64,000 nt of DNA from Serripes groenlandicus. Taxonomy: Eukaryota; Mollusca; Bivalvia; Cardiida; Cardiidae. The notes under the pieces are model-generated. The model was given only the letters and a program-made list of their open reading frames with translations. It was not told the DNA's origin and made no database searches. The DNA lies in the NCBI GenBank assembly GCA_031761405.1, contig JASEVX010000353.1, positions 1 to 64,000 on the forward strand, given 5' to 3'. Position 1 is the stretch's first letter; every line of letters begins with the position of its first letter. Shown piece after piece: positions 1 to 14,286 of the stretch. The position numbers and the translations under genes were made by a program.

Positions 1-3000
1 ACCCCGTCAGTTCACACACTCGTGATCCCTCGGTGAATCAATCCAGCTATGAAATAGACCTGAACTCATTGTGGCAAGAGAAGCAATTGCCCGCCATGCT
101 TTAAAATGTCGTTTTGTTTGCACACACTCATGTTTTTTGAGTGATTCTACCCAGCTAGGCAATAGGACTGAAAACAGTGTGGTAAGAGGAGCCATTGCTC
201 GCCATGTCTTCAGAGGTCGTTTTTGTCGCGTGTTTTACGCCGTTTGTCAACATCATATATATCAAATCGCACACACTGTTCACATGCTCATGCTTCCTGG
301 GTGATTCAACCCAGCTATGCGTTAGGACTGAAAACAGTGTGGAAAGAGGATCCATTGCTAATCATGATTTCAAAGGTCGTTTTGTTTGTATTGTTGGGTG
401 TTTTACGCCGTTTTCAACATCATGTATGTCAAATCACACGCACTGTTCACATACTCATGCGTCCTGGGTGATTCAACCCAGCTACTCAATAGTACTGAAC
501 ACACTGTGACAAAGGGAGCAATTGCCCGTCCTGCTTTCAGAAGTCGTTTTGTTGGCATTGTTGGGTGTTTTAGGCCGTTTTCCACATCATTCAAGTCATA
601 CCACCCCGTCAGTTCACACACTCGTGATTCCTGGGTGAATCAATCCAGCTATGCAATAGACCTGAATACATTGTGGCAAGAGAAGCAATTGCCCGCCATG
701 CTTTAACATGTCGTTTTGTTTGCATTGTATGGGTTTTGATCTTGGAAGCGATTTGTTCCATGACTAAATAAGTGTGGAAAGTGGCATAAAGTACAGGCAT
801 GTGGGAAAGGGTTAGAATCTGTTCACGGGTTTTCGCACCTCTGCACGCCAAATCCCTTTCGGCGGTACAGTGAACGATTTTCCCATAACCCCGTTCCCAC
901 ATGCATACACTCCTTACAAATGAACTATCGAAAACATTGTGATAAAAACAGCCATTGCTCATCATGTTTTCAAAGGTCGTTTTGCTTGCATTGTTGGGCT
1001 TTTAGGCCGTTTTCAACAGCATGTATGTCCAATCGCCATCACAGTGCACATACTCGTGTTTTTTTGTGTGATTCTACACAGCTAGGCAATAGGACTGAAA
1101 ACAGTGTGGTAACAGGAGCCATTGCTTATCATGTTTTCAAAGGTCGTTTTGATTGCGTTGTTGGTTGTCTTAGGTCGTTTTCAACAGCTTTTATGTTAAA
1201 TACCGCATCACTGCTCACACACACATGCTTCCTGGGTGAATCAACCAATCTACGCGATAAGACTGAAAACAGTGTGGAATAAGGAGCCATTGCTCATCAT
1301 GTTTTCAAAGGTCGTTTTGAGTGCACTGTACGGAGTCTTAGGCCGTTTTCAACAGCATTTATGTCCAATCACTCTCACAGTTCACAAACTCGTGGGACCT
1401 GGGAGAATCAACCCAGCTATGCGTTAGGACTGAAAACAGTGTGGAAAGATGAGCCATTGCTAAGCATGATTTCAAAGGTCGTTTCGTTTGTATTGTTGGG
1501 TGTTTTACGCCGGTTTCAACATCATATATGTCAAATCACCCGCACTGTTCACATACTCATGCGTCCTGGGTAATTCAATCCAGCTACTCAATAGTACTAC
1601 TGAACACACTGTGACAAAGGGAGGAATTGCCCGCCCTGCTTTCAGGGGTCGTTTTGTTGGTATTGTTGAGTGTTTTAGGCCGTTTTCCACATCATTCCAG
1701 TCATATCACCCCGTCAGTTCACACACTCGTGATCCCTCGGTGAATCAATCCAGCTATGCAATAGACCTGAACTCATTGTGGCAAGAGAAGCAATTGCCCG
1801 CCATGCTTTAAAATGTCGTTTTGTTTGCACACACTCATGTTTTTTGAGTGATTCTACCCAGCTAGGCAATAGGACTGAAAACAGTGTGGTAAGAGGAGCC
1901 ATTGCTCGCCATGTCTTCAGAGGTCGTTTTGATTGCGTTGTTGGGTGTTTTACGCCGTTTTCAACATCATATATGTCAAATCGCACAAACTGTTCACATG
2001 CTCGTGATTCCTTGGTGAATCAACCCAGCTATGCAATAGACCTGAATACATTGTGGCAAGAGAAGCAATTGCCCGCCATGCTTTAACATGTCGTTTTGTT
2101 TGCATTGTATGGGTTTTGATCTTGGAAGCGAGTTGTTCCATGACTAAATAAGTGTGGAAAGTGGCATAAAGTACAGGCATGTGGGAAAGGGTTAGAATCT
2201 GTTCACGGGTTTTCGCACCTCTGCAGGCCAAATCCCTTTCGGCGGTACAGTGAACGATTTTCCCATAACCCCGTTCCCACATGCATACACTCCCTACAAA
2301 TGAACTATCGAAAACATTGTGATAAAAACAGCCATTGCTCATCATGTTTTCAAAGGTCGTTTTGCTTGCATTGTTGGGCTTTTAGCATGTATGCCCAATC
2401 GCCATCACAGTGCACATACTCGTGTTTTTTGTGTGATTCTACACAGCTAGGCAATAGGACTGAAAACAGTGTGGTAACAGGAGCCATTGCTTATCATGTT
2501 TTCAAAGGTCGTTTTGATTGCGTTGTTGGTTGTCTTAGGTCGTTTTCAACAGCTTTTATGTTAAATACCCCATCACTGCTCACGCACACATGCTTCCTGG
2601 GTGAATCAACCAATCTACGCGATAAGACTGAAAACAGTGTGGAATAAGGAGCCATTGCTCATCATGTTTTCAATGGTCGTTTTGAGTGCACTGTACGGAG
2701 TCTTAGGCCGTTTTCAACAGCATTTATGTCCAATCACTCTCACAGTTCACAAACTCGTGGGACCTGGGAGAATCAACCCAGCTATGCGTTAGGACTGAAA
2801 ACAGTGTGGAAAGATGAGCCATTGCTAAGCATGATTTCAAAGGTCGTTTCGTTTGTATTGTTGGGTGTTTTACGCCCGTTTCAACATCATATATGTCAAA
2901 TCACCCGCACTGTTCACATACTCATGCGTCCTGGGTAATTCAATCCAGCTACTCAATAGTACTGAACACACTGTGACAAAGGGAGGAATTGCCCGCCCTG

Positions 3001-6000
3001 CTTTCAGGGGTCGTTTTGTTGGTATTGTTGAGTGTTTTAGGCCGTTTTCCACATCATTCCAGTCATATCACCCCGTCAGTTCACACACTCGTGATCCCTC
3101 GGTGAATCAATCCAGCTATGCAATAGACCTGAACTCATTGTGGCAAGAGAAGCAATTGCCCGCCATGCTTTAAAATGTCGTTTTGTTTGCACACACTCAT
3201 GTTTTTTTGAGTGATTCTACCCAGCTAGGCAATAGGACTGAAAACAGTGTGGTAAGAGGAGCCATTGCTCGCCATGTCTTCAGAGGTCGTTTTGATTGCG
3301 TTGTCGCGTGTTTTACGCCGTTTTCAACATCATATATGTCAAATCGCACACACTGTTCACATGCTCATGCTTGCTGGGTGATTCAACCCAGCTATGCGTT
3401 AGGACTGAAAACAGTGTGGAAAGAGGAGCCATTGCTAATCATGATTTCAAAGGTCGTTTTGTTTGTATTGTTGGGTGTTTTACGCCGTTTTCAACATCAT
3501 GTATGTCAAATCACACGCACTGTTCACATACTCATGCGTCCTGGGGGATTCAACCCAGCTACTCAATAGTACTGAACACACTGTGACAAAGGGAGCAATT
3601 GCCCGTCCTGCTTTCAGAAGTCGTTTTGTTGGCATTGTTGGGTGTTTTAGGCCGATTTCCACATCATTCAAGTCATACCACCCCGTCAGTTCACACACTC
3701 GGTATTCCTGGGTGAATCAACCCAGCTATGCAATAGACCTGAATACATTGTGGCAAGAGAAGCAATTGCCCGCCATGCTTTAACATGTCGTTTTGTTTGC
3801 ATTGTATGGGTTTTGATCTTGGAAGCGAGTTGTTCCATGACTAAATAAGTGTGGAAAGTGGCATAAAGTACAGGCATGTGGGAAAGGGTTAGAATCTGTT
3901 CACGGGTTTTCGCACCTCTGCAGGCCAAATCCCTTTCGGCGGTACAGTGAACGATTTTCCCATAACCCCGTTCCCACATGCATACACTCCCTACAAATGA
4001 ACTATCGAAAACATTGTGATAAAAACAGCCATTGCTCATCATGTTTTCAAAGGTCGTTTTGCTTGCATTGTTGGGCTTTTAGGCCGTTTTCAACAGCATG
4101 TATGCCCAATCGCCATCACAGTGCACATACTCGTGATTTTTGTGTGATTCTACACAGCTAGGCAATAGGACTGAAAACAGTGTGGTAACAGGAGCCATTG
4201 CTTATCATGTTTTCAAAGGTCGTTTTGATTGCGTTGTTGGTTGTCTTAGGTCGTTTTCAACAGCTTTTATGTTAAATACCCCATCACTGCTCACACACAC
4301 ATGCTTCCTGGGTGAATCAACCAATCTACGCGATAAGACTGAAAACAGTGTGGAATAAGGAGCCATTGCTCATCATGTTTTCAAAGGTCGTTTTGAGTGC
4401 ACTGTACGGAGTCTTAGGCCGTTTTCAACAGCATTTATGTCCAATCACTCTCACAGTTCACACACTCGTGGGACCTGGGAGAATCAACCCAGCTATGCGT
4501 TAGGACTGAAAACAGTGTGGAAAGATGAGCCATTGCTAAGCATGATTTCAAAGGTCGTTTCGTTTGTATTGTTGGGTGTTTTACGCCGGTTTCAACATCA
4601 TATATGTCAAATCACCCGCACTGTTCACATACTCATGCGTCCTGGGTAATTCAATCCAGCTACTCAATAGTACTGAACACACTGTGACAAAGGGAGGAAT
4701 TGCCCGCCCTGCTTTCAGGGGTCGTTTTGTTGGTATTGTTGAGTGTTTTAGGCCGTTTTCCACATCATTCCAGTCATACCACCCCGTCAGTTCACACACT
4801 CGTGATCCCTCGGTGAATCAATCCAGTTATGCAATAGACCTGAACTCATTGTGGCAAGAGAAGCAATTGCCCGCCATGCTTTAAAATGTCGTTTTGTTTG
4901 CACACACTCATGTTTTTTGAGTGATTCTACCCAGCTAGGCAATAGGACTGAAAACAGTGTGGTAAGAGGAGCCATTGCTCGCCATGTCTTCAGAGGTCGT
5001 TTTGATTGCGTTGTCGGGTGTTTTACGCTGTTTTCAACATCATATATGTCAAATCGCACACACTGTTCACATGCTCATGCTTCCTGGGTGATTCAACCCA
5101 GCTTTGCGTTAGGACTGAAAACAGTGTGGAAAGAGGAGCCATTGCTAATCATGATTTCAAAGGTCGTTTGGTTTGTATTGTTGGGTGTTTTACGCCGTTT
5201 TCAACATCATGTATGTCAAATCACACGCACTGTTCACATACTCATGCGTCCTGGGTGATTCAACCCAGCTACTCAATAGTACTGAACACACTGTGACAAA
5301 GGGAGCAATTGCCCGTCCTGCTTTCAGAGATCTTTGTGTTTGTATTGTTGGGTGTTTTAGGCCGTTTTCCACATCATTCAAGTCATACCACCCCGTCAGT
5401 TCACACACTCGTGATTCCTGGGTGAATCAATCCAGCTATGCAATATACCTGAATACATTGTGGCAAGAGAAGCAATTGCCCGCCATGCTTTAACATGTCG
5501 TTTTGTTTGCATTGTATGGGTTTTGATCTTGGAAGCGATTTGTTCCATGACTAAATAAGTGTGGAAAGTGGCATAAAGTACAGGCATGTGGGAAAGGGTT
5601 AGAATCTGTTCACGGGTTTTCGCACCTCTGCAGGCCAAATCCCTTTCGGCGGTACAGTGAACGATTTTCCCATAACCCCGTTCCCACATGCATACACTCC
5701 CTACAAATGAACTATCGAAAACATTGTGATAAAAACAGCCATTGCTCATCATGTTTTCAAAGGTTGTTTTGCTTGCATTGTTGGGCTTTTAGGCCGTTTT
5801 CAACAGCATGTATGCCCAATCGCCATCACAGTGCACATACTCGTGTTTTTTGTGTGATTCTACACAGCTAGGCAATAGGACTGAAAACAGTGTGGTAACA
5901 GGAGCCATTGCTTATCATGTTTTCAAAGGTCGTTTTGATTGCGTTGTTGGTTGTCTTAGGTCGTTTTCAACAGCTTTTATGTTAAATACCCCATCACTGC

Positions 6001-9000
6001 TCACACACACATGCTTCCTGGGTGAATCAACCAATCTACGCGATAAGACTGAAAACAGTGTGGAATAAGGAGCCATTGCTCATCATGTTTTCAAAGGTCG
6101 TTTTGAGTGCACTGTACGGAGTCTTAGGCCGTTTTCAACAGCATTTATGTCCAATCACTCTCACAGTTCACAAACTCGTGGGACCTGGGAGAATCAACCC
6201 AGCTATGCGTTAGGACTGAAAACAGTGTGGAAAGATGAGCCATTGCTAATCATGATTTCAAAGGTCGTTTCGTTTGTATTGTTGGGTTTTTACGCCGGTT
6301 TCAACATCATATATGTCAAATCACCCGCACTGTTCACATACTCATGCGTCCTGGGTAATTCAATCCAGCTACTCAATAGTACTGAACACACTGTGACAAA
6401 GGGAGGAATTGCCCGCCCTGCTTTCAGGGGTCGTTTTGTTGGTATTGTTGAGTGTTTTAGGCCGTTTTCCACATCATTCCAGTCATACCACCCCGTCAGT
6501 TCACACACTCGTGATTCCTCGGTGAATCAATCCAGCTATGAAATAGACCTGAACTCATTGTGGCAAGAGAAGCAATTGCCCGCCATGCTTTAAAATGTCG
6601 TTTTGTTTGCACACACTCATGTTTTTTGAGTGATTCTACCCAGCTAGGCAATAGGACTGAAAACAGTGTGGTAAGAGGAGCCATTGCTCGCCATGTCTTC
6701 AGAGGTCGTTTTGTCGCGTGTTTTACGCCGTTTTCAACATCATATATGTCAAATCGCACACACTGTTCACATGCTCATGCTTCCTGGGTGATTCAACCCA
6801 GCTATGCGTTAGGACTGAAAACAGTGTGGAAAGAGGAGCCATTGCTTATCATGATTTCAAAGGTCGTTTTGTTTGTATTGTTGGGTGTTTTACGCCGTTT
6901 TCAACATCATGTATGTCAAATCACACGCACTGTTCACATACTCATGCGTCCTGGGTGATTCAACCCAGCTACTCAATAGTACTGAACACACTGTGACAAA
7001 GGGAGCAATTGCCCGTCCTGCTTTCAGAAGTCGTTTTGTTGGCATTGTTGGGTGTTTTAGGCCGTTTTCCACATCATTCAAGTCATACCACCCCGTCAGT
7101 TCACACACTCGTGATTCCTGGGTGAATCAATCCAGCTATGCAATAGACCTGAATACATTGTGGCAAGAGAAGCAATTGCCCGCCATGCTTTAACATGTCG
7201 TTTTGTTTGCATTGTATGGGTTTTGATCTTGGAAGCGATTTGTTCCATGACTAAATAAGTGTGGAAAGTGGCATAAAGTACAGGCATGTGGGAAAGGGTT
7301 AGAATCTGTTCACGGGTTTTCGCACCTCTGCAGGCCAAATCCCTTTCGGCGGTACAGTGAACGATTTTCCCATAACCCCGTTCCCACATGCATACACTCC
7401 TTACAAATGAACTATCGAAAACATTGTGATAAAAACAGCCATTGCTCATCATGTTTTCAAAGGTCGTTTTGCTTGCATTGTTGGGCTTTTAGGCCGTTTT
7501 CAACAGCATGTATGTCCAATCGCCATCACAGTGCACATACTCGTGTTTTTTGTGTGATTCTACACAGCTAGGCAATAGGACTGAAAACAGTGTGGTAACA
7601 GGAGCCATTGCTTATCATGTTTTCAAAGGTCGTTTTGATTGCGTTGTTGGTTGTCTTAGGTCGTTTTCAACAGCTTTTATGTTAAATACCGCATCACTGC
7701 TCACACACACATGCTTCCTGGGTGAATCAACCAATCTACGCGATAAGACTGAAAACAGTGTGGAATAAGGAGCCATTGCTCATCATGTTTTCAAAGGTCG
7801 TTTTGAGTGCACTGTACGGAGTCTTAGGCCGTTTTCAACAGCATTTATGTCCAATCACTCTCACAGTTCACAAACTCGTGGGACCTGGGAGAATCGACCC
7901 AGCTATGCGTTAGGACTGAAAACAGTGTGGAAAGATGAGCCATTGCTAAGCATGATTTCAAAGGTCGTTTCGTTTGTATTGTTGGGTGTTTTACGCCGGT
8001 TTCAACATCATATATGTCAAATCACCCGCACTGTTCACATACTCATGCGTCCTGGGTAATTCAATCCAGCTACTGAATAGTACTACTGAACACACTGTGA
8101 CAAAGGGAGGAATTGCCCGCCCTGCTTTCAGGGGTCGTTTTGTTGGTATTGTTGAGTGTTTTAGGCCGTTTTCCACATCATTCCAGTCATATCACCCCGT
8201 CAGTTCACACACTCGTGATCCCTCGGTGAATCAATCCAGCTATGCAATAGACCTGAACTCATTGTGGCAAGAGAAGCAATTGCCCGCCATGCTTTAAAAT
8301 GTCGTTTTGTTTGCACACACTCATGTTTTTTGAGTGATTCTACCCAGCTAGGCAATAGGACTGAAAACAGTGTGGTAAGAGGAGCCATTGCTCGCCATGT
8401 CTTCAGAGGTCGTTTTGATTGCGTTGTTGGGTGTTTTACGCCGTTTTCAACATCATATATGTCAAATCGCACACACTGTTCACATGCTCGTGATTCCTTG
8501 GTGAATCAACCCAGCTATGCAATAGACCTGAATACATTGTGGCAAGAGAAGCAATTGCCCGCCATGCTTTAACATGTCGTTTTGTTTGCATTGTATGGGT
8601 TTTGATCTTGGAAGCGATTTGTTCCATGACTAAATAAGTGTGGAAAGTGGCATAAAGTACAGGCATGTGGGAAAGGGTTAGAATCTGTTCACGGGTTTTC
8701 GCACCTCTGCAGGCCAAATCCCTTTCGGCGGTACAGTGAACGATTTTCCCATAACCCCGTTCCCACATGTATACACTCCCTACAAATGAACTATCGAAAA
8801 CATTGTGATAAAAACAGCCATTGCTCATCATGTTTTCAAAGGTCGTTTTGCTTGCATTGTTGGGGTTTTAGCATGTATGCCCAATCGCCATCACAGTGCA
8901 CATACTCGTGTTTTTTGTGTGATTCTACACAGCTAGGCAATAGGACTGAAAACAGTGTGGTAACAGGAGCCATTGCTTATCATGTTTTCAAAGGTCGTTT

Positions 9001-11110
9001 TGATTGCGTTGTTGGTTGTCTTAGGTCGTTTTCAACAGCTTTTATGTTAAATACCCCATCACTGCTCACACACACATGCTTCCTGGGTGAATCAACCAAT
9101 CTACGCGATAAGACTGAAAACAGTGTGGAATAAGGAGCCATTGCTCATCATGTTTTCAAAGGTCGTTTTGAGTGCACTGTACGGAGTCTTAGGCCGTTTT
9201 CAACAGCATTTATGTCCAATCACTCTCACAGTTCACAAACTCGTGGGACCTGGGAGAATCAACCCAGCTATGCGTTAGGACTGAAAACAGTGTGGAAAGA
9301 TGAGCCATTGCTAAGCATGATTTCAAAGGTCGTTTCGTTTGTATTGTTGGGTGTTTTACGCCGGTTTCAACATCATATATGTCAAATCACCCGCACTGTT
9401 CACATACTCATGCGTCCTGGGTAATTCAATCCAGCTACTCAATAGTACTGAACACACTGTGACAAAGGGAGGAATTGCCCGCCCTGCTTTCAGGGGTCGT
9501 TTTGTTGGTATTGTTGAGTGTTTTAGGCCGTTTTCCACATCATTCCAGTCATACCACCCCGTCAGTTCACACACTCGTGATCCCTCGGTGAATCAATCCA
9601 GCTATGCAATAGACATGAACTCATTGTGGCAAGAGAAGCAATTGCCCGCCATGCTTTAAAATGTCGTTTTGTTTGCACACACTCATGATTTTTGAGTGAT
9701 TCTACCCAGCTAGGCAATAGGACTGAAAACAGTGTGGTAAGAGGAGCCATTGCTCGCCATGTCTTCAGAGGTCGTTTTGATTGCGTTGTCGGGTGTTTTA
9801 CGCTGTTTTCAACATCATATATGTCAAATCGCACACACTGTTCACATGCTCATGCTTCCTGGGTGATTCAACCCAGCTATGCGTTAGGACTGAAAACAGT
9901 GTGGAAAGAGGAGCCATTACTAATCATGATTTCAAAGGTCGTTTTGTTTGTATTGTTGGGTGTTTTACGCCGTTTTCAACATCATGTATGTCAAATCACA
10001 CGCACTGTTCACATACTCATGCGTCCTGGGTGATTCAACCCAGCTACTCAATAGTACTGAACACACTGTGACAAAGGGAGCAATTGCCCGTCCTGCTTTC
10101 AGAAGTCGTTTTGTTGGCATTGTTGGGTGTTTTAGGCCGTTTTCCACATCATTCAAGTCATACCACCCCGTCAGTTCACACATTCGTGATTCCTGGGTGA
10201 ATCAATCCAGCTATGCAATAGACCTGAATACATTGTGGCAAGAGAAGCAATTGCCCGCAATGCTTTAACATGTCGTTTTGTTTGCATTGTATGGGTTTTG
10301 ATCTTGGAAGCGATTTGTTCCATGACTAAATAAGTGTGGAAAGTGGCATAAAGTACAGGCATGTGGGAAAGGGTTAGAATCTGTTCACGGGTTTTCGCAC
10401 CTCTGCAGGCCAAATCCCTTTCGGCGGTACAGTGAACGATTTTCCCATAACCCCGTTCCCACATGCATACACTCCCTACAAATGAATTATCGAAAACATT
10501 GTGATAAAAACAGCCATTGCTCATCATGTTTTCAAAGGTCGTTTTGCTTGCATTGTTGGGCTTTTAGGCCGTTTTCAACAGCATGTATGCCCAATCGCCA
10601 TCACAGTGCACATACTCGTGTTTTTTTGTGTGATTCCACACAGCTAGGCAATAGGACTGAAAACAGTGTGGTAACAGGAGCCATTGCTTATCATGTTTTC
10701 AAAGGTCGTTTTGATTGCGTTGTTGGTTGTCTTAGGTCGTTTTCAACAGCTTTTATGTTAAATACCCCATCACTGCTCACACACACATGCTTCCTGGGTG
10801 AATCAACCAATCTACGCGATAAGACTGAAAACAGTGTGGAATAAGGAGCCATTGCTCATCATGTTTTCAAAGGTCGTTTTGAGTGCACTGTACGGAGTCT
10901 TAGGCCGTTTTCAACAGCATTTATGTCCAATCACTCTCACAGTTCACAAACTCGTGGGACCTGGGAGAATCAACCCAGCTATGCGTTAGGACTGAAAACA
11001 GTGTGGAAAGATGAGCCATTGCTAAGCATGATTTCAAAGGTCGTTTCGTTTGTATTGTAGGGTGTTTTACGCCGGTTTCAACATCATATATGTCAAATCA
11101 CCCGCACTGT
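1..11110. repeat. Satellite domain A: 6.49 kb super-period of four higher-order units
   Basis: The anchor GATCTTGGAAGCGA occurs at 738, 2118, 3815, 5525, 7225, 8604 and 10300. The spacings are 1380, 1697, 1710, 1700, 1379 and 1696, so the pattern repeats after four units (738 to 7225, 2118 to 8604, 3815 to 10300, all about 6,486). Private variants repeat at the same distance. An extra ACT triplet near 1597 recurs near 8083, and a base change in the anchor block ending near 920 recurs near 7407. The multi-unit block itself was therefore duplicated, rather than single monomers. Confidence 0.9.
738..960. repeat. Anchor block of the satellite (265 bp monomer variant), type copy
   Basis: This variant occurs once per higher-order unit, 17 times in the window. 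It contains a MITE-like right end (CATGTGGGAAAGGGTTA, near 800-816), about 65-70 bp without similarity to the rest of the monomer (CTGTTCACGGG to ACAGTGAACGA), then a MITE-like left end in the usual direction (CATAACCCCGTTCCCACATG). It looks like the junction between two neighbouring MITE copies with a short captured spacer. Other copies can be found from the GATCTTGGAAGC word. Confidence 0.7.
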
Positions 11111-12660
11111 TCACATACTCATGACGTTTTGAGTGCACTGTACGGAGTCTTAGGCCGTTTTCAACAGCATTTATGTCCAATCACTCTTACAGTTCACAAA
11201 CTCGTGGGACCTGGGAGAATCAACCCAGCTATGCGTTAGGACTGAAAACAGTGTGGAAAGATGAGCCATTGCTAAGCATGATTTCAAAGGTCGTTTTGTT
11301 TGTATTGTTGGGTGTTTTACGCCGGTTTCAACATCATATATGTCAAATCACCCGCACTGTTCACATACTCATGCGTCCTGGGTAATTCAATCCAGCTACT
11401 CAATAGTACTGAACACACTGTGACAAAGGGAGCAATTGCCCGCCATGCTTCAAAATGTCGTTTTGTTTGCATTGTATGGGTATTGATCTTGGAAGCTAGT
11501 TGTTGCATGACTAAATAAGTGTGGAAAGGGGCATAAAATATGTGCATGTGGGAAAGGGTTAAAAAGTGTTCACTGGTCTTCGCACCTCTGCAGGCCAAAT
11601 CCCTTTCGGCGGTACAGTGAAAGATTTTCCCATAACCCCGTTCCCACATGCGTACACTCCCTATAAATGAACTATCGAAAACATTGCGATAAAAACAGCC
11701 ATTGCTCATCATGTTCTCAAAGGTGGCTTTGCTTGCATTGTAGGGCTTTTAGTAGTAGGCCGTTTTCAACAGCATGAATACCCAATCGCCATCACAGTGC
11801 ACATACTCGTGTTTTTGTGTGATTCTACCCAGCTAGGCAATAGGACTGAAAACAGTGTGGTAAGAAGGAGCCATTGCTCATCATGTTTTCAAAGGTCACT
11901 GTGATTGCATTGTTGGGGTTTATAGGCCGTTTTCAACAGCATTTATGTCCAATCACTCTCACAGTTCACAAACTCATGGGACCTGGGAGAATCAATCATG
12001 CTCTGCGTTGTGACTGGAAACAGCGTGGAAATAGGAGCCATTGCTAATCATGATTTCAAAGGTCGTTTTGTTTGTATTGTTGGGTGTTTTACGCCGTTTT
12101 CAACATCATATGTCAAATCACCCGCACTGTTCACATACTAATGCGTCCTGGGTGATTCAATCCAGCTACTCAATAGTACTGAACACATTATGACAAAGGG
12201 AGCAATTGCCCGCCCTGCTTTCAGAGGTCGTTTTGTTTGTAGTGTTGGGTGTTTTAGGCCGTTTTCAACATCATACCAGTCATACCACCCCGTCAGTTCG
12301 CACACTCGTGATGCCTGGGTGAATCAACCCAGCTATGCAATAGACCTGAACACATTGTGGCAAGAGAAGCAATTGCCCGCCATGCTTTAAAGTGTCGTCT
12401 TGTTTGCACATACTCATGTTTTTTGATTGATTCTACCCAGCTAGGCAATAGGACTGAAAACAGTGTGGTAAGAAGGAGCCATTGCTCATCATGTTTTCAA
12501 AGGTCGTTTTGATTGCGTTGTTGGGTGTTCTACGCCGTTTTCAATATCATATATGTCAAATCGCACGCACTGTTCATATACTCACGCGTCCTGGGTGATT
12601 CAACCCAGCTACGCGTTAGGACTGAAAACAGTGTGGAAAGAGGAGCCATTGCTAATCATG
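10918..12660 (+). repeat. Segmental duplication copy 1 inside the satellite (offset 3,369 bp)
   Basis: This block recurs at 14,287-16,029 with a constant offset of 3,369 bp, including the unusual join at CTCATGAC/GTTTTGAG and a shared short form of the CATCATATGTCAAAT word near 12,107 and 15,473. Copy 1 ends at a break: CTAATCATGAT runs into CGCACACTCG at 12,661, whereas copy 2 continues normally. Confidence 0.8.
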
Positions 12661-14286
12661 ATCGCACACTCGTGATGCCTGGGTGAATCAACACAGCTAT
12701 GCAATAGACCTGAACACATTGTGGCAAGAGAAGCAATTGCCCGCCATGCTTCAAAATGTCGTTTTGTTTGCATTGTATGGGTATTGATCTTGGAAGCGAG
12801 TTGTTGCATGACTAAATAAGTGTGGAAAGGGGCATAAAATATGTGCATATGGGAAAGGGTTAAAAAGTGTTCACTGGTCTTCGCACCTCTGCAGGCCAAA
12901 TCCCTTTCGGCGGTACAGTGAAAGATTTTCCCATAACCCCGTTCCCACATGCGTACACTCCCTATAAATGAACTATCGAAAACATTGCGATAAAAACAGC
13001 CATTGCTCATCATGTTCTCAAAGGTGGCTTTGCTTGCATTGTAGGGGTTTTAGTAATAGGCCGTTTTCAACAGCATGAATGCCCAATCGCCATCACAGTG
13101 CACATACTCGTGTTTTTGTGTGATTCTACCCAGCTAGGCAATAGGACTGAAAACAGTGTGGTAAAAAGGAGCCATTGCTCATCATGTTTTCAAAGGTCAC
13201 TGTGATTGCATTGTTGGGGTTTATAGGCCGTTTTCAACAGCATTTATGTCCAATCACTCTCACAGTTCATAAACTCATGGGACCTGGGAGAATCAATCAT
13301 GCTCTGCGTTGTGACTGGAAACAGCGTGGAAATAGGAGCCATTGCTAATCATGATTTCAAAGGTCGTTTTGTTTGTATTGTTGGGTGTTTTACGCCGTTT
13401 TCAACATCATATATGTCAAATCACCCGCACTGTTCACATACTAATGCGTCCTGGGCGATTCAATCCAGCTACTCAATAGTACTGAACACACTGTGACAAA
13501 GGGGGCAATTGCCCGTCCTGCTTTCAGAGATCTTTGTGTTTGTATTGTTGGGTGTTTTAGGCCGTTTTCCACATCATTCAAGTCATACCAAGCCGTCAGT
13601 TCGCACACTCGTGATGCCTGGGTGAATCAACCCAGCTATGCAATAGACCTGAACACATTGTGGCAAGAGAAGCTATTGCCCGCCATGCTTCAAAATGTCG
13701 TTTTGTTTGCATTGTATGGGTATTGATCTTGGAAGCGAGGTGTTGCATGACTAAAAAAGTGTGGAAAGGGGCATAAAATATGTGCATGTGGGAAAGGGTT
13801 AAAAAGTGTTCACTGGTCTTCGCACCTCTGCAGGCCAAATCCCTTTCGGCGGTACATTGAACGATTTTCCCATAACCCCGTTCCCACATGCGTACACTCC
13901 CTATAAATGAACTATCGAAAACATTGCGATAAAAACAGCCATTGCTCATCATGTTCTCAAAGGTGGCTTTGCTTGCATTGTAGGGGTTTTAGTAGTAGGC
14001 CGTTTTCAACAGCATGAATGCCCAATCGCCATCACATCAGATGTTTGTATGGTTGGGTGTTTTAGGCCGTTTTCAACATCATACCAGTCATACCTCTACG
14101 TCAGTTTGCACACTCGTGATCCCTGGGTGAATCAACCCAGCTATGCAATAGACCTGAACACATTGTGGCAAGAGAAGCAATTGCCCGCCATGCTTTAAAG
14201 TGTCGTCTTGTTTGCACATACTCATGTTTTTTGAGTGATTCTACCCAGCTAGGCAATAGGACTGAAAACAGTGTGGTAAGAAGGAG

